A model generated the notes under the pieces. That model saw only the letters and a list, made by a program, of their open reading frames with translations, had not been told where the DNA came from and searched no databases. Both the position numbers and the translations under genes were made by a program. Positions 1-8,935 of a DNA stretch of 64,000 nt are shown here, piece by piece. Position 1 is the stretch's first letter. The number at the start of each line of letters is the position of its first letter. The stretch spans positions 1 to 64,000 of the forward strand of contig JBGSHJ010000001.1 of assembly GCA_041752315.1 (NCBI GenBank). Reading direction: 5' to 3'. This DNA is from SYFY01 sp041752315. Lineage in GTDB: Bacteria > Pseudomonadota > Gammaproteobacteria > Pseudomonadales > Azotimanducaceae.

Positions 1-495
1 GGACCACAGAATGTACTGAGCGGTGGCGCACTGCCGATCCTTGATCCGCCGGTCAGCTCCAACTTCGAAATCCGGCTGACCAACTCCACGCAGTTTGGCA
101 GCAATTTTGCGGTCAATACCCTGAGACAGAACGGCAACAGCACAGGTGAATTGGCGGGCATCGGGATCGACGACAAAGGGACGGTATCGGCGAGGTTTTC
201 CAACGGACTGACCAAGCCACTGGGACAGGTTGCGCTGGCCAATTTCACCAATGCCCAGGGTTTGCGGGCCGTCGGCGATTCTTCGTGGGTCGACACCATC
301 GAGTCAGGAAACCCGATCATTGCAGCGCCAGGTTCCGGATCACTGGGCCTCATCAATTCCGGAGCGCTGGAGGAATCCAACGTTGATCTGTCTGAACAGC
401 TGGTGAGACTCATCATCGCCCAGCGGAACTTCCAGGCCAACGCCCGGACCATTTCCACCTCGCAGGAAGTGACCCAGACGATCATCAACCTGTAA
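1..495 (+). CDS. flgE: Flagellar hook protein FlgE, C-terminal part (5' end outside window)
   Basis: The frame is open from base 1 and ends with TAA at 493-495, giving the last 164 residues. FlgE builds the extracellular hook that joins rod and filament. The visible part has the late hook features: a segment with FSNGLTKPLGQVALANF, typical of FlgE/F/G proteins, then GALEESNVDLSEQL and the terminal heptad helix with RNFQANARTIS that packs in the D0 domain. The flgF start codon overlaps the stop by one base, so it is co-transcribed with flgF. The N-terminal D0 region and most of D1/D2 lie upstream of the window. FlgF and FlgG share this C-terminal fold, but the gene order and the following complete flgF and flgG make FlgE the best call. 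Confidence 0.93.
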   Translation, partial: GPQNVLSGGALPILDPPVSSNFEIRLTNSTQFGSNFAVNTLRQNGNSTGELAGIGIDDKGTVSARFSNGLTKPLGQVALANFTNAQGLRAVGDSSWVDTIESGNPIIAAPGSGSLGLINSGALEESNVDLSEQLVRLIIAQRNFQANARTISTSQEVTQTIINL

Positions 496-1235
496 TGGAC
501 CGTCTTCTTTACATCTCGAGTGTTGGTGCCAAGCACATCGACCGGGCGCAGACATTGCACGCCAACAACCTGGCCAACGTGTCGACCACAGGTTTTCGCG
601 CGGATCTGGCACGCTCAGAAGCCCGCTGGGTGGAAGGGCAGGGTCATCCGGCTCGGGCGTACGGCGTCAGCCAGGTCGAGCACATGGATCTGTCCAGCGG
701 CAGCAAGCAGTCTACCGGTCGCAGCCTCGATGTTGCGGTTGCCGGATCCGGACTGATTGCCCTGCAGATGCCGGATGGCACCGAAGCGTATACGCGCAAC
801 GGCGAGTTGCAGGTGGACGCGTTTGGTCAGTTGTCGAGCAGCGATGGATTGCCGGTGCTGGGTGACGATGGTCCGCTCGCTCTGCCACCGTACACGTCGG
901 TGCATATCGGCGCGGATGGGACTGTATCGGTGCGTCCGGAAGGCCAGGCACCTGACACGCTGCTGGAAATCGGGCGAATCAAGCTCGTGAATCCCGAGCC
1001 AGGTGACCTGATGAAGGATGCGATGGGCAACATGGTGCGCAAGGATGGAGAAGCCGAAGGCCGAAGCGAAGGTGTAAAGATCGAGTCCGGATTTCTGGAG
1101 TCCAGCAACGTCAACGCCGTGCATGAACTGACTGCGATCCTGAGTCTTGCGCGTCAGTTCGAACTCGAGGTCAAACTCATGAAGACGGCACAGGAAAATG
1201 ATGAAGCTGCTGGCCGGCTTCTGCAGATCGGCTGA
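495..1235 (+). CDS. flgF: Flagellar proximal rod protein FlgF
   Basis: Encodes 246 aa, close to the 251 aa of the E. coli protein. FlgF is a proximal rod subunit in the periplasm. The N-terminus MDRLLYISSVGAKHIDRAQ followed by HANNLANVSTTGFRADL is the rod/hook D0 motif (residues about 20-40). The C-terminus has SGFLESSNVNAVHELTAIL, the matching D0 helix. The start is fixed by the TAATG junction with flgE. Rod proteins carry no cleaved signal peptide and leave through the flagellar export apparatus, and none is seen here. A 165-base gap with a hairpin separates it from flgG, unusual in an otherwise packed operon. Confidence 0.95.
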   Translation: MDRLLYISSVGAKHIDRAQTLHANNLANVSTTGFRADLARSEARWVEGQGHPARAYGVSQVEHMDLSSGSKQSTGRSLDVAVAGSGLIALQMPDGTEAYTRNGELQVDAFGQLSSSDGLPVLGDDGPLALPPYTSVHIGADGTVSVRPEGQAPDTLLEIGRIKLVNPEPGDLMKDAMGNMVRKDGEAEGRSEGVKIESGFLESSNVNAVHELTAILSLARQFELEVKLMKTAQENDEAAGRLLQIG

Positions 1236-1288
1236 TCGACCAGGCCAGACGGCGGCAGACTCCAGAATCCTGACTAAGCTGACATGGA

Positions 1289-1334
1289 GCCGATTGTTGT
1301 CGTGGATTCGTCGATTGCGTGACAACAAACCGGC
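1289..1334 (+). other. Hairpin in the flgF-flgG spacer
   Basis: An eight-base perfect stem (TTGTTGTC at 1294-1301 with GACAACAA at 1321-1328) encloses a 19-base loop. It is extended outward by GCCG (1289-1292) and CGGC (1331-1334) across a small internal loop. There is no T tract after it, so it is not a classical intrinsic terminator. It could be an mRNA processing or stability element. The rest of the 1236-1400 spacer shows only the flgG ribosome binding site AGGAGG at 1391-1396. Confidence 0.45.
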
Positions 1335-1400
1335 AAACGGCACAGATGCCCTGAGTACACATGACGCATCTGGCGCGAGCAAGGATACCAAGGAGGCGAC

Positions 1401-2186
1401 ATGCAACCAGCATTGTGGGTCAGCAAGACAGGACTGTCAGCGCAGGATACGGCGCTCAGGGCAATTTCCAACAATCTTGCCAACGTGTCAACGGTCGGGT
1501 TCAAGAAGGACCGGGTTGTATTCGAGGACCTCATGTACCAGATTCAGGAACAGCCCGGGGCACTCAGCACCCAGGGCACAACCATTCCAAGTGGGGTTCA
1601 ACTGGGTACTGGTGTCCGGGTTGCCGGCACCCAGAAAGACTTCACGGTCGGTTCGATACAGACCACCAACAATGATCTGGATGTCGCCATCACCGGGAGC
1701 GGATTCCTCCAGGTCTCTATGCCGGACGGCACCGTTGGTTACACGCGCAACGGACAGCTGCATCTGGATCAGGATGGCCAGCTGACCACGTCCCAGGGTT
1801 ATGTGCTTGAACCTGCAATCACGATTCCTGCCGATGCACTGAGTGTCAGCATCGGCAAGGATGGAACAGTCACGGCAACACAGCCCGGCAGCGCCACCCC
1901 GGTCCAGATTGGCAATCTTCAGCTGGCTACCTTCGTGAATGCAGCAGGCCTGCAATCCATGGGCAGCAATCTCTACATCGAAACGGCGGCCAGTGGAGCC
2001 GCTCAGCAGAGTGCTCCGGGTGAAAACGGCGCCGGTGAACTCCTGTCCGGCAATCTGGAAGCATCCAATGTCAGCGTGGTAGAGGAACTGGTCAACATGG
2101 TGGCGACACAGCGAGCCTACGAGATGAACTCGAAGGTTGTCTCTACCGCCGATCAGATGCTTCAGTTTGTGACGCAGAATCTGTAA
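1401..2186 (+). CDS. flgG: Flagellar distal rod protein FlgG
   Basis: Encodes 261 aa, essentially the family length of about 260. FlgG forms the distal rod crossing peptidoglycan and outer membrane. The N-terminus MQPALWVSKTGLSAQDTALR and NNLANVSTVGFKKDR is the diagnostic FlgG D0 motif. The C-terminus carries GNLEASNVSVVEELVNM and ATQRAYEMNSKVVSTADQML. A strong AGGAGG sits four bases before ATG 1401. The flgH ATG overlaps the stop by one base (TAATG). Product assignment is secure because FlgG is the most conserved axial protein. Confidence 0.97.
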   Translation: MQPALWVSKTGLSAQDTALRAISNNLANVSTVGFKKDRVVFEDLMYQIQEQPGALSTQGTTIPSGVQLGTGVRVAGTQKDFTVGSIQTTNNDLDVAITGSGFLQVSMPDGTVGYTRNGQLHLDQDGQLTTSQGYVLEPAITIPADALSVSIGKDGTVTATQPGSATPVQIGNLQLATFVNAAGLQSMGSNLYIETAASGAAQQSAPGENGAGELLSGNLEASNVSVVEELVNMVATQRAYEMNSKVVSTADQMLQFVTQNL

Positions 2187-2863
2187 TGCGCAGCCTGACC
2201 AACATATGTCTGGCGACGCTCGTCTTCCTGGGTGGCTGTGTTCAGGTGCAACCTTCGCGACCTGAGCCGTTGTACTCGCCGACCTATCCCGACATTCCTG
2301 CGGCAGTGCCGTCGTCGAATGGCAGCCTTTTGCCAACCAGTGGTTCCATGGCGCTGTTTGGGGATCGAAAGGCCCTGAGGGTCGGCGACCTTCTGACCAT
2401 ACGGCTTGAGGAGTCAACCTCTTCGTCGAAGTCCGCAGAAACGGCCATCAGGAAGGAATCGGCAACGGAACTCGTCAATCCGCGCTTGTTCGGCAACCTG
2501 ATCAAGGGTTCCGGTGTGAGCGATCTTTTCAACAGCGTCGAGTCGGAGAATGACTTCACGGGCAATGCCGAGAGCGATCAGAGCAATTCGCTCGATGGCA
2601 CCATCACGGCGGTGATTGCGCGAGTCCTGCCCAACGGATTGATGCAGGTGCAGGGTGAAAAGTGGCTCCAGCTCAATCGGGGCGAGGAATTTGTACGGGT
2701 CAGTGGTTTGGTCAGACCTGAGGACGTCGATGGCGACAATACAGTTTCTTCGTCACGCCTGGCGGACGCCAGGATTGCCTATAGCGGAACCGGTGAACTG
2801 GCAGACAGCAACAAGGCCGGTTGGTTGACGCGCTTTTTCTTCAATCCACTTTTTCCCTTCTAG
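2186..2863 (+). CDS. flgH: Flagellar L-ring lipoprotein FlgH
   Basis: Encodes 225 aa, close to the E. coli 232. FlgH forms the L ring in the outer membrane, the outer part of the rod bushing. The first 18 residues are a lipoprotein signal: MRSLTNICLATLVF, then lipobox LGGC with the lipidated Cys at about residue 18. The family core GSLLPTSGSMALFGDRKALR and LTIRLEESTSSSKSAET is followed by GTITAVIARVLPNGLMQVQG and the C-terminal SSSRLADARIAYSGTG block. It starts in the flgG stop and is 15 bases before flgI. Confidence 0.96.
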   Translation: MRSLTNICLATLVFLGGCVQVQPSRPEPLYSPTYPDIPAAVPSSNGSLLPTSGSMALFGDRKALRVGDLLTIRLEESTSSSKSAETAIRKESATELVNPRLFGNLIKGSGVSDLFNSVESENDFTGNAESDQSNSLDGTITAVIARVLPNGLMQVQGEKWLQLNRGEEFVRVSGLVRPEDVDGDNTVSSSRLADARIAYSGTGELADSNKAGWLTRFFFNPLFPF

Positions 2864-2878
2864 CCAAGGAGCAGGTTC

Positions 2879-3985
2879 ATGCTGATCAGATTGTGGACGC
2901 TGTTGGTGCTTCTTGGAGCGACCGCAGCACAGGCTTCGAGCGCGCAGCGCCTGAAGGACCTCGCCGATATCTCGGGAGTGCGTTCCAACCAGCTGGTGGG
3001 CTATGGGTTGGTGGTGGGACTCAGCGGCACGGGTGATCAGACAACCCAGACACCGTTCACGGTGCAGACGTTCAACAACATGCTTCGTGAATTTGGCATC
3101 CAGCTGCCACCTGGTTCGACACCCCAACTCAAGAATGTTGCCGCGGTTGCCCTGCATGCCGAGCTGCCACCCTTTGCAAAACCTGGCATGCGAATCGATG
3201 TCACCGCTTCTTCGATCGGCAATGCCAAGAGCCTGCGTGGTGGCACCTTGCTGGTGTCGCCGCTGAAGGGTCTGGATGGACGCGTCTTTGCCGTCGCACA
3301 GGGTAATCTGGTGGTGGGTGGCTTTGGTGCGGAAGGTGCCGACGGCTCATCCATCACCGTGAATGTTCCGAGTGTCGGACGAATTCCCGGTGGTGCCAAT
3401 GTCGAGGTCGCCGCTCCGGATGGATTCAACGAAGGCAGTCATATCGTCTTCAACCTTCACCGGGCGGATTTCACCACTGCTCGCCGGCTGGTCGATCGCA
3501 TCAACGCCGTATTCGGCCCCGATGTTGCCGAGTCACTGGACTCCGCCTCGATTGCGGTCCGTTCGCCAGCGGCCAGATCGCAGCGTATGGCCTTTGTCAG
3601 TGAACTCGAGAGCCTTGAAATCACGCCTGATGATGGCCCGGCGCGTGTGGTCATCAACTCCCGTACCGGTACCATCGTCATTGGGGCCCAGGTGCGGGTT
3701 TCACCCGCGGCCGTTACGCACGGCAGTCTGACAGTGACCATTGCCGAAAGCCTTGGAGTCAGTCAGCCGGCACCGTTTTCCGAAGGTGAAACGGTGGTTG
3801 TGCCGGAGAGCAATGTCGAGGCGACGGAGGAAGCCAATCGCATGTTCCATTTTGCGCCTGGTGTCGCCTTGCAGGACATCGTCACGGCGGTCAACGAGGT
3901 GGGAGCTGCACCGGGTGATCTGATGGCTATTCTCGAAGCCCTGCGTGAATCAGGAGCGTTGCAGGCGGAGCTCGTGGTGATCTGA
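2879..3985 (+). CDS. flgI: Flagellar P-ring protein FlgI
   Basis: Encodes 368 aa, the normal length. FlgI assembles the P ring in the peptidoglycan layer. A Sec signal peptide (MLIRLWTLLVLLGATAAQA) is followed by the mature N-terminal block QRLKDLADISGVRSNQLVGY and GLSGTGDQT. The C-terminus has the conserved LQDIVTAVNEVGAAPGDLMA and ends ESGALQAELVVI. Ribosome binding site AAGGAGC lies before ATG 2879. It overlaps flgJ by one base, and FlgH and FlgI work as the LP-ring pair. Confidence 0.97.
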   Translation: MLIRLWTLLVLLGATAAQASSAQRLKDLADISGVRSNQLVGYGLVVGLSGTGDQTTQTPFTVQTFNNMLREFGIQLPPGSTPQLKNVAAVALHAELPPFAKPGMRIDVTASSIGNAKSLRGGTLLVSPLKGLDGRVFAVAQGNLVVGGFGAEGADGSSITVNVPSVGRIPGGANVEVAAPDGFNEGSHIVFNLHRADFTTARRLVDRINAVFGPDVAESLDSASIAVRSPAARSQRMAFVSELESLEITPDDGPARVVINSRTGTIVIGAQVRVSPAAVTHGSLTVTIAESLGVSQPAPFSEGETVVVPESNVEATEEANRMFHFAPGVALQDIVTAVNEVGAAPGDLMAILEALRESGALQAELVVI

Positions 3986-4947
3986 TGCAAGGCATGGATT
4001 CACGCGGTTTTGGTGTCTCGTCCGCCATAGGCCCGGAGACTTACACCGACTACAAGGGACTGCAGGCCCGGCCGACCACCGATTCGCCGGAAGCGTTGCG
4101 CAAGGCTGCCAGACAGTTCGAATCCGTATTCCTTCACATGTGGCTCAAGAGCATGCGTGATGCCAACGCCGGATTTGGTGAGGGCAGCTACCTGAGCAGC
4201 CCGGCGATGGAGTCGCACCAGCAGATGCTGGATGGAGAAATGGCGGTCAGTCTCGCCAATTCAGGTGGTATCGGATTGGCCGAAGTCATCGAACGACAGT
4301 TGTCGGGTCAGAGTGTTCCGGTCAGACGGGACGTCGAGATTGATCTTGCTGCAGGAGGACCCGGCGAAGGATCCCGGGGTGTTCACGGGTCAAGTACTGC
4401 CCAGGCAACCAACAACACCATTCACCCGTTGCCCCCAATGGATGGAATCGATGATCCCGATCGGCGCGGATTTCTGCTCCAGCTTTCCAGTGTGCTGGAT
4501 GGGGTGCTTGAGGGCACACCCTTGCCCAAGCTCGGAGTACTCGCCCAGGCGGTACTTGAGACCGGTTGGGGCAAACGGCTGATCAGGACCGAACAGGGGG
4601 AAACAAGTTTCAATCTCTTTGGCGTCAAGGCAACCGGGTGGAATGGTGATGTGGTGGACACCGCAACACGCGAGTTCCAGGGTGGACGTTTCCTGGAGAA
4701 GTCCGAAGCGTTCCGGGTGTACGACTCCCTGGAGAGCGCGGTGGGTGACTATGTTGACGTGTTGCGAGGCAGCAGCCGTTACAACCAGTTGTTCTCCGGG
4801 GCGCAGGAAATTGCAGGGGATGCCCTTCAGCAAGTGCGCCGGTTTGCCGATACCTTGCAGAAGGGTGGTTATGCCACTGACCCGGGATATGCGGACAAGA
4901 TTGTTGCCGTGGCCCGCTCGATCATGAGCCTGACTGGAGGCCATTGA
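3985..4947 (+). CDS. flgJ: Rod scaffold and peptidoglycan glucosaminidase FlgJ
   Basis: Encodes 320 aa with the dual-domain layout of gammaproteobacterial FlgJ (313 aa in E. coli). Residues about 30-100 form the rod-scaffold domain with QFESVFLHMWLKSMR and the block around AMESHQQMLDGEM. Residues about 150-315 form the glucosaminidase domain that opens peptidoglycan for the rod. The catalytic Glu is visible at residue 192 in LAQAVLETGWGKR, followed by NLFGVKATGWNG. Starts at ATG 3985 overlapping the flgI stop. A linker of about 45 residues with low complexity separates the domains. FlgJ is exported through the flagellar apparatus, consistent with no signal peptide. Confidence 0.96.
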   Translation: MQGMDSRGFGVSSAIGPETYTDYKGLQARPTTDSPEALRKAARQFESVFLHMWLKSMRDANAGFGEGSYLSSPAMESHQQMLDGEMAVSLANSGGIGLAEVIERQLSGQSVPVRRDVEIDLAAGGPGEGSRGVHGSSTAQATNNTIHPLPPMDGIDDPDRRGFLLQLSSVLDGVLEGTPLPKLGVLAQAVLETGWGKRLIRTEQGETSFNLFGVKATGWNGDVVDTATREFQGGRFLEKSEAFRVYDSLESAVGDYVDVLRGSSRYNQLFSGAQEIAGDALQQVRRFADTLQKGGYATDPGYADKIVAVARSIMSLTGGH

Positions 4948-7586
4948 TGGCTGATCTTCTAGGCATCGGAGTGGCTGGTATTCGCATCAATCAGCAGGCG
5001 CTGGCAGTCACTGGTCAGAACATTACCAATGCAAACACGCCTGGTTATTCCCGACAACGTGTTGACGTTGTCGCGCAGGTCAGCGCCGGCAATGCTTCGT
5101 CGTTTTCCGGGGCCGGTGCGCGTGTGGATTCCATTCAGAGGATTGCCGACGACTACCGTGTGCGCCAGGTGCGTTCGGATCAGACCAACTTTTCCGATGT
5201 GGATGCCTTTGCCACCCGGATGGAGCAGATTGAGGGGTTGTTTTTTGGCGAAGGAGGCGGGATCGATGAAGCCATCACCCGGTTTTTTGACTCTTTGCAC
5301 AGTGCCAACGCCCGTCCTGCCTCGCTGCCTGATCGGCAGATAGTCCTGAACCAGGCTGAATCGCTGGTCCAGCGGTTCAATAGCGTTCATGCACGTATCC
5401 AGGAGCAGGAAAAAGGTGTCAATGAACTGCTTGGCAGTTCGCTGAAGAGGGTCAATGAACTCGCCACGGGTCTGGCATCCATAAACGAACGCCTTGGCGG
5501 AATGGACCAGAGTGTGAAAGGAGGGGTTGCGAACACCCTGCTGGATCAGCGTGATGAATTGCTTCGTGAACTGGCAGAACATGTTCGTGTCAATACCGTT
5601 GACGCTGGCCATGGCCAGCTGAACGTGTTCATTGGCAAGGGATTGCCCCTGGTGCTCGGGTCCGTCACTGCGCAACTTGAACTCACGGAAGACGCAGCAA
5701 TTTTGTTGCGCCCGGATCGAGGCGCGGTTGGTCAGATCATCACGCCATCCATCACCGGTGGCGATCTCGGCGGAATGCTCAGATTTCGCGACTCCACGCT
5801 GCGCGAGGCTGGCAATGCGTTGGGCAGAATCGCTGCCGCACTTGCACAAACGGTCAACAATACCCATGCCGAAGGACTCGATCTGCGAGGTGCCTTTGGT
5901 GGTCTGTTCTTTGGCGATCTCAATGCGGCTGCGCTGACCCGGGATCGGGCGACACCGCTGATTGGCAACAAGGAAGCTCCCAACAGCGCGCTTGATGTCT
6001 TTATCGAATCGCCGGATCAACTGACGGGTTCGGATTACGAACTTGTGTTTTCCGACAACGTGCCTGGCGCCTGGACAGTCCAGCGTCGTGATGGTGGGGA
6101 AGTTGTCGCGCAAGGTGTACTTGACGGAAATGATCCCCAGGACATCGCTTTTGAAGGCTTGCGCATTCGTCTGACGGGAGCGGTCTTCAACCCGGGTAAT
6201 CGATATGCGATCGAACCGACAAGGAATATGGCCGGAGCGTTGTCACTGGCCATCGAGGATCCTGCCAGACTCGCTCTGGCGGCACCGATAAGACTGAATG
6301 CTGAAGCCGACAACGTTGGCAGTGGCAACCTCTCCCTGCAGTCGGTTGCTGATCGGACACACCCGTTTTTCCAGCCAGGCAGTCTGGTGCCACCCCTCAA
6401 ACTGGTTTTCACCTCACCAACGACCTACGACGTGATGGATAACTCTGATCCTTCATCACCACGACACTTTGTACCACCGCTGAGAAGCCTGACCTATGTA
6501 CCTGGCAGTTCCCGGCCATCGCTACCCGAAGAAGGCGACCGGTTGGTGACCATGCAGGGAAACTCCGTAGGGGCCTTGCCGTTGGTACCGTCCATCACGA
6601 CGGGTCTTGATACGGACGGCAATCGTTACTCCGCGGGTACGGTCGCGGTTTCCTATCGTGACCCCGTCACCGGTGCTCCCTTGCAGAATCAGTCCGTTGG
6701 CTGGGGTCCTTCGGCCAGCGCTCGGGAAATCGCGCATTCACTGGGCGCGCTCAGTGGTGTGCACGCACGGGCGGTCACCGAACTCGACATCACCGGACTG
6801 ACCACCAACAAGGTCGATACCGCGATGGTACTCGTCGTCAATGGACAGTCCTTCAACGACCCCACTTCGCTCAACAAACTTGCCGACGACATCAACGCCA
6901 ACCAGGTTCTGGCAAAGGAAGGCATCATTGCCCGTGCTGATGGAACCCGTCTGCGACTGACCGACGTACACGGCAATGACATCGTCCTGCATGTCGCCGG
7001 CGATCCTACCGATTCGGTGACCGTGCTGGACCAGCAAGGTCGTTCGCAGGTGGTGAACGGTGCAGGATCCGCGGGCTACAAGCACGTTTCCGTGGGTGGT
7101 GTTGTCACCACCCAGTTGGCGGCAGGTGTCACGTTGAATGGGGATGGCCAGGGCTTGTTCGCAACCAATCCCGCTCACGTCGGGACCGGTTTTGGATTCG
7201 GCTTGTCAATCACGGGTCAGCCGGAGACGGGTGACCAGTTCAGTGTGACTTTCAACGAGGATGCAACCAGTGACAACCGCAATGGCCTCGTTCTGGCGGG
7301 ATTCTCCGCTGAGGCCGTACTTGGCGACCCGCCGGTTTCATTTGGTGAAGCCTACGCGCTGATTGTTCAGGACGTTGGCAATATCCAGAGCGAGGCCGAT
7401 GTGCAACGGGAAGCTGCACAGGTTCTGCTCGAACAATCGGTCGCCGCACGGGATTCCGTGTCGGGAGTCAACCTCGATGAAGAGGCTGCGGATCTGATCC
7501 GCTTTGAACAGGCGTACAACGCATCGGCGCAGGTCATCGCCGCCGCTCGACAGATTTTCGATACGCTGCTCGACGCAGTTCGATGA
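4947..7586 (+). CDS. flgK: Flagellar hook-associated protein 1 FlgK (enlarged)
   Basis: Encodes 879 aa from ATG 4947, whose A is the last base of the flgJ stop; a TTG three bases upstream is less likely. FlgK is the first hook-filament junction protein. The N-terminus has LLGIGVAGIRINQQALAVT and NITNANTPGYSRQRVDV, the FlgK D0/D1 signature. The C-terminus has GVNLDEEAADLIRFEQAYN and ASAQVIAAARQIFDTLLDAV. It is much longer than the E. coli protein (547 aa). The extra sequence lies in the central surface domains (about residues 330-780), where SDNRNGLVLAGF closes the insert. Terminal domains are intact, so it should assemble normally. Confidence 0.96.
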   Translation: MADLLGIGVAGIRINQQALAVTGQNITNANTPGYSRQRVDVVAQVSAGNASSFSGAGARVDSIQRIADDYRVRQVRSDQTNFSDVDAFATRMEQIEGLFFGEGGGIDEAITRFFDSLHSANARPASLPDRQIVLNQAESLVQRFNSVHARIQEQEKGVNELLGSSLKRVNELATGLASINERLGGMDQSVKGGVANTLLDQRDELLRELAEHVRVNTVDAGHGQLNVFIGKGLPLVLGSVTAQLELTEDAAILLRPDRGAVGQIITPSITGGDLGGMLRFRDSTLREAGNALGRIAAALAQTVNNTHAEGLDLRGAFGGLFFGDLNAAALTRDRATPLIGNKEAPNSALDVFIESPDQLTGSDYELVFSDNVPGAWTVQRRDGGEVVAQGVLDGNDPQDIAFEGLRIRLTGAVFNPGNRYAIEPTRNMAGALSLAIEDPARLALAAPIRLNAEADNVGSGNLSLQSVADRTHPFFQPGSLVPPLKLVFTSPTTYDVMDNSDPSSPRHFVPPLRSLTYVPGSSRPSLPEEGDRLVTMQGNSVGALPLVPSITTGLDTDGNRYSAGTVAVSYRDPVTGAPLQNQSVGWGPSASAREIAHSLGALSGVHARAVTELDITGLTTNKVDTAMVLVVNGQSFNDPTSLNKLADDINANQVLAKEGIIARADGTRLRLTDVHGNDIVLHVAGDPTDSVTVLDQQGRSQVVNGAGSAGYKHVSVGGVVTTQLAAGVTLNGDGQGLFATNPAHVGTGFGFGLSITGQPETGDQFSVTFNEDATSDNRNGLVLAGFSAEAVLGDPPVSFGEAYALIVQDVGNIQSEADVQREAAQVLLEQSVAARDSVSGVNLDEEAADLIRFEQAYNASAQVIAAARQIFDTLLDAVR

Positions 7587-7594
7587 GGTAAACC

Positions 7595-8824
7595 ATGCGT
7601 ATTTCAACCGCTCAGATCCAGCAGTCCGGCATTACCGATATGCAACGCCTCAATCGTGAACTGGCCACGACACAGGAGCAGATCGCCAGTGGTCGCCGGA
7701 TTGTCCGGGCCAGCGATGATCCGGTTGGTGCGGCCAAGATCATCTCACTCAAGCGCGACATCGAGCAGCGTGAGACGTTCATCCGAAATGCCAGCGCTGC
7801 AGAAACGGCACTGTCGCTGGAAGAAAGTGCGCTTACGCGTGTGACGGACATCGTCCAACGTGTTCAGGAACTGGCTTTGCAATCTGGTGGTGGGGGGCTG
7901 ACATCGCAGGACAGGCAGTTCATCGCTGCAGAGATCGACGAACGTCTGCTGGAACTGAAAGAATTGATGAACGGGCGTGGCCCGGATGGTCAGTTCCTGT
8001 TCGCGGGTAACAAGGGTGCCACATCACCGTTTGAAGTGGACGGGACGACCATCCGTTATCGAGGCGATGAGGGACAGCGACAGCTGCAGATCGATCGCGC
8101 CCTTTATTTGCAGATCGGTGATCCTGGCAGCCAGGTGTTCATGGATATCCCTTCGGTCAGTCCGTCATTCCAGGTTGACCGGCATCAGGGCAATCGGGGT
8201 GACGCCGATATCATTCCTGTAGCAGTGACAGATTCCGAAGCGCTCGGGAAATTTCTGCCGGAAAACATCGTGCTGGATTTCAGACCGACCTCCGAAGCCG
8301 GAGGACTGACCAATTTCACGGTACGTCGGGCAAGTGACGGCAGGGTGATCGAGGGGTTGGAGAACATTGCCTATCAACCCGGTTCGCCGATTGAAGTTGC
8401 TGGCATGCAGTTCAAGCTGGACGGACATCCCGCCGAAGGTGACCGTTTCACGGTCACCACAACACAAGACCAGAGTCTGCTGCAGACCGTTGCCAATCTG
8501 GCTGAAGGACTGAAGCAGATCGACGTGGACAAACAACCGGATGAGTTTCGCAAGCTGATCGAGGAAAGCCTTGGCAACCTGAAGCATGCCACCGACAACG
8601 TGCTGCAGGTTCAGTCCGAAGTGGGCGCCCGATTGAATACGGTTTCGTCGGTGCAATCGTTTCACGCTGACCAGAACCTGGCGACCCAGGCACTGTTGTC
8701 CGAAGTCCAGGATGTCGACTATGCCGAAGCGGTCAGCCGTCTGAGTTTCCAGTCTTTTGTGCTGGAAGCAGCCCAGCAGGCATTCATTCGCGTCAGTCGA
8801 ATTTCTCTGTTCAACGTTTTGTGA
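7595..8824 (+). CDS. flgL: Flagellar hook-associated protein 3 FlgL
   Basis: Encodes 409 aa (E. coli 317, Pseudomonas about 440). FlgL is the second junction protein between FlgK and flagellin. The N-terminus MRISTAQIQQSGITDMQRLN and TQEQIASGRRIVRASDDPVG is flagellin-like D0/D1. The C-terminus has LSEVQDVDYAEAVSRLSFQ and ends RVSRISLFNVL, as expected. Ribosome binding site GAGGTAA precedes ATG 7595, eight bases after flgK. The fliC sigma-28 promoter begins 10 bases after its stop, so flgKL read-through would enter fliC. Confidence 0.95.
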   Translation: MRISTAQIQQSGITDMQRLNRELATTQEQIASGRRIVRASDDPVGAAKIISLKRDIEQRETFIRNASAAETALSLEESALTRVTDIVQRVQELALQSGGGGLTSQDRQFIAAEIDERLLELKELMNGRGPDGQFLFAGNKGATSPFEVDGTTIRYRGDEGQRQLQIDRALYLQIGDPGSQVFMDIPSVSPSFQVDRHQGNRGDADIIPVAVTDSEALGKFLPENIVLDFRPTSEAGGLTNFTVRRASDGRVIEGLENIAYQPGSPIEVAGMQFKLDGHPAEGDRFTVTTTQDQSLLQTVANLAEGLKQIDVDKQPDEFRKLIEESLGNLKHATDNVLQVQSEVGARLNTVSSVQSFHADQNLATQALLSEVQDVDYAEAVSRLSFQSFVLEAAQQAFIRVSRISLFNVL

Positions 8825-8834
8825 TCCGGGTCAC

Positions 8835-8861
8835 TAAAGTTCCCCCTGCCGCGGCCGTTAT
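8835..8861 (+). promoter_or_regulatory. Sigma-28 (FliA) promoter of fliC
   Basis: The -35 element is TAAAGTTC (8835-8842) and the -10 element is GCCGTTAT (8854-8861), with exactly 11 bases between them. The enterobacterial FliA consensus is TAAAGTTT-N11-GCCGATAA, so 13 of 16 positions match with correct spacing. Transcription should start near 8868, giving a leader of about 68 bases with GGAG at 8923-8926 before the fliC ATG. FliA is encoded in this window at 40885-41619. Confidence 0.85.
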
Positions 8862-8935
8862 CTGACTACGAGTGTCCAGCAACCGCAGGACCCAACGGGT
8901 CAAAAGCCTGAAGACAGACAACGGAGCGAATTGGA

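Noticed and set aside
4944..4946. TTG start for flgK
   Set aside because: The ATG at 4947 overlaps the flgJ stop by one base, as at other junctions in this operon, and gives the usual FlgK N-terminus.
4959..6113. Minus-strand frame of 384 codons opposite flgK
   Set aside because: FlgK is certain on the plus strand and the antisense frame has no recognisable domain.
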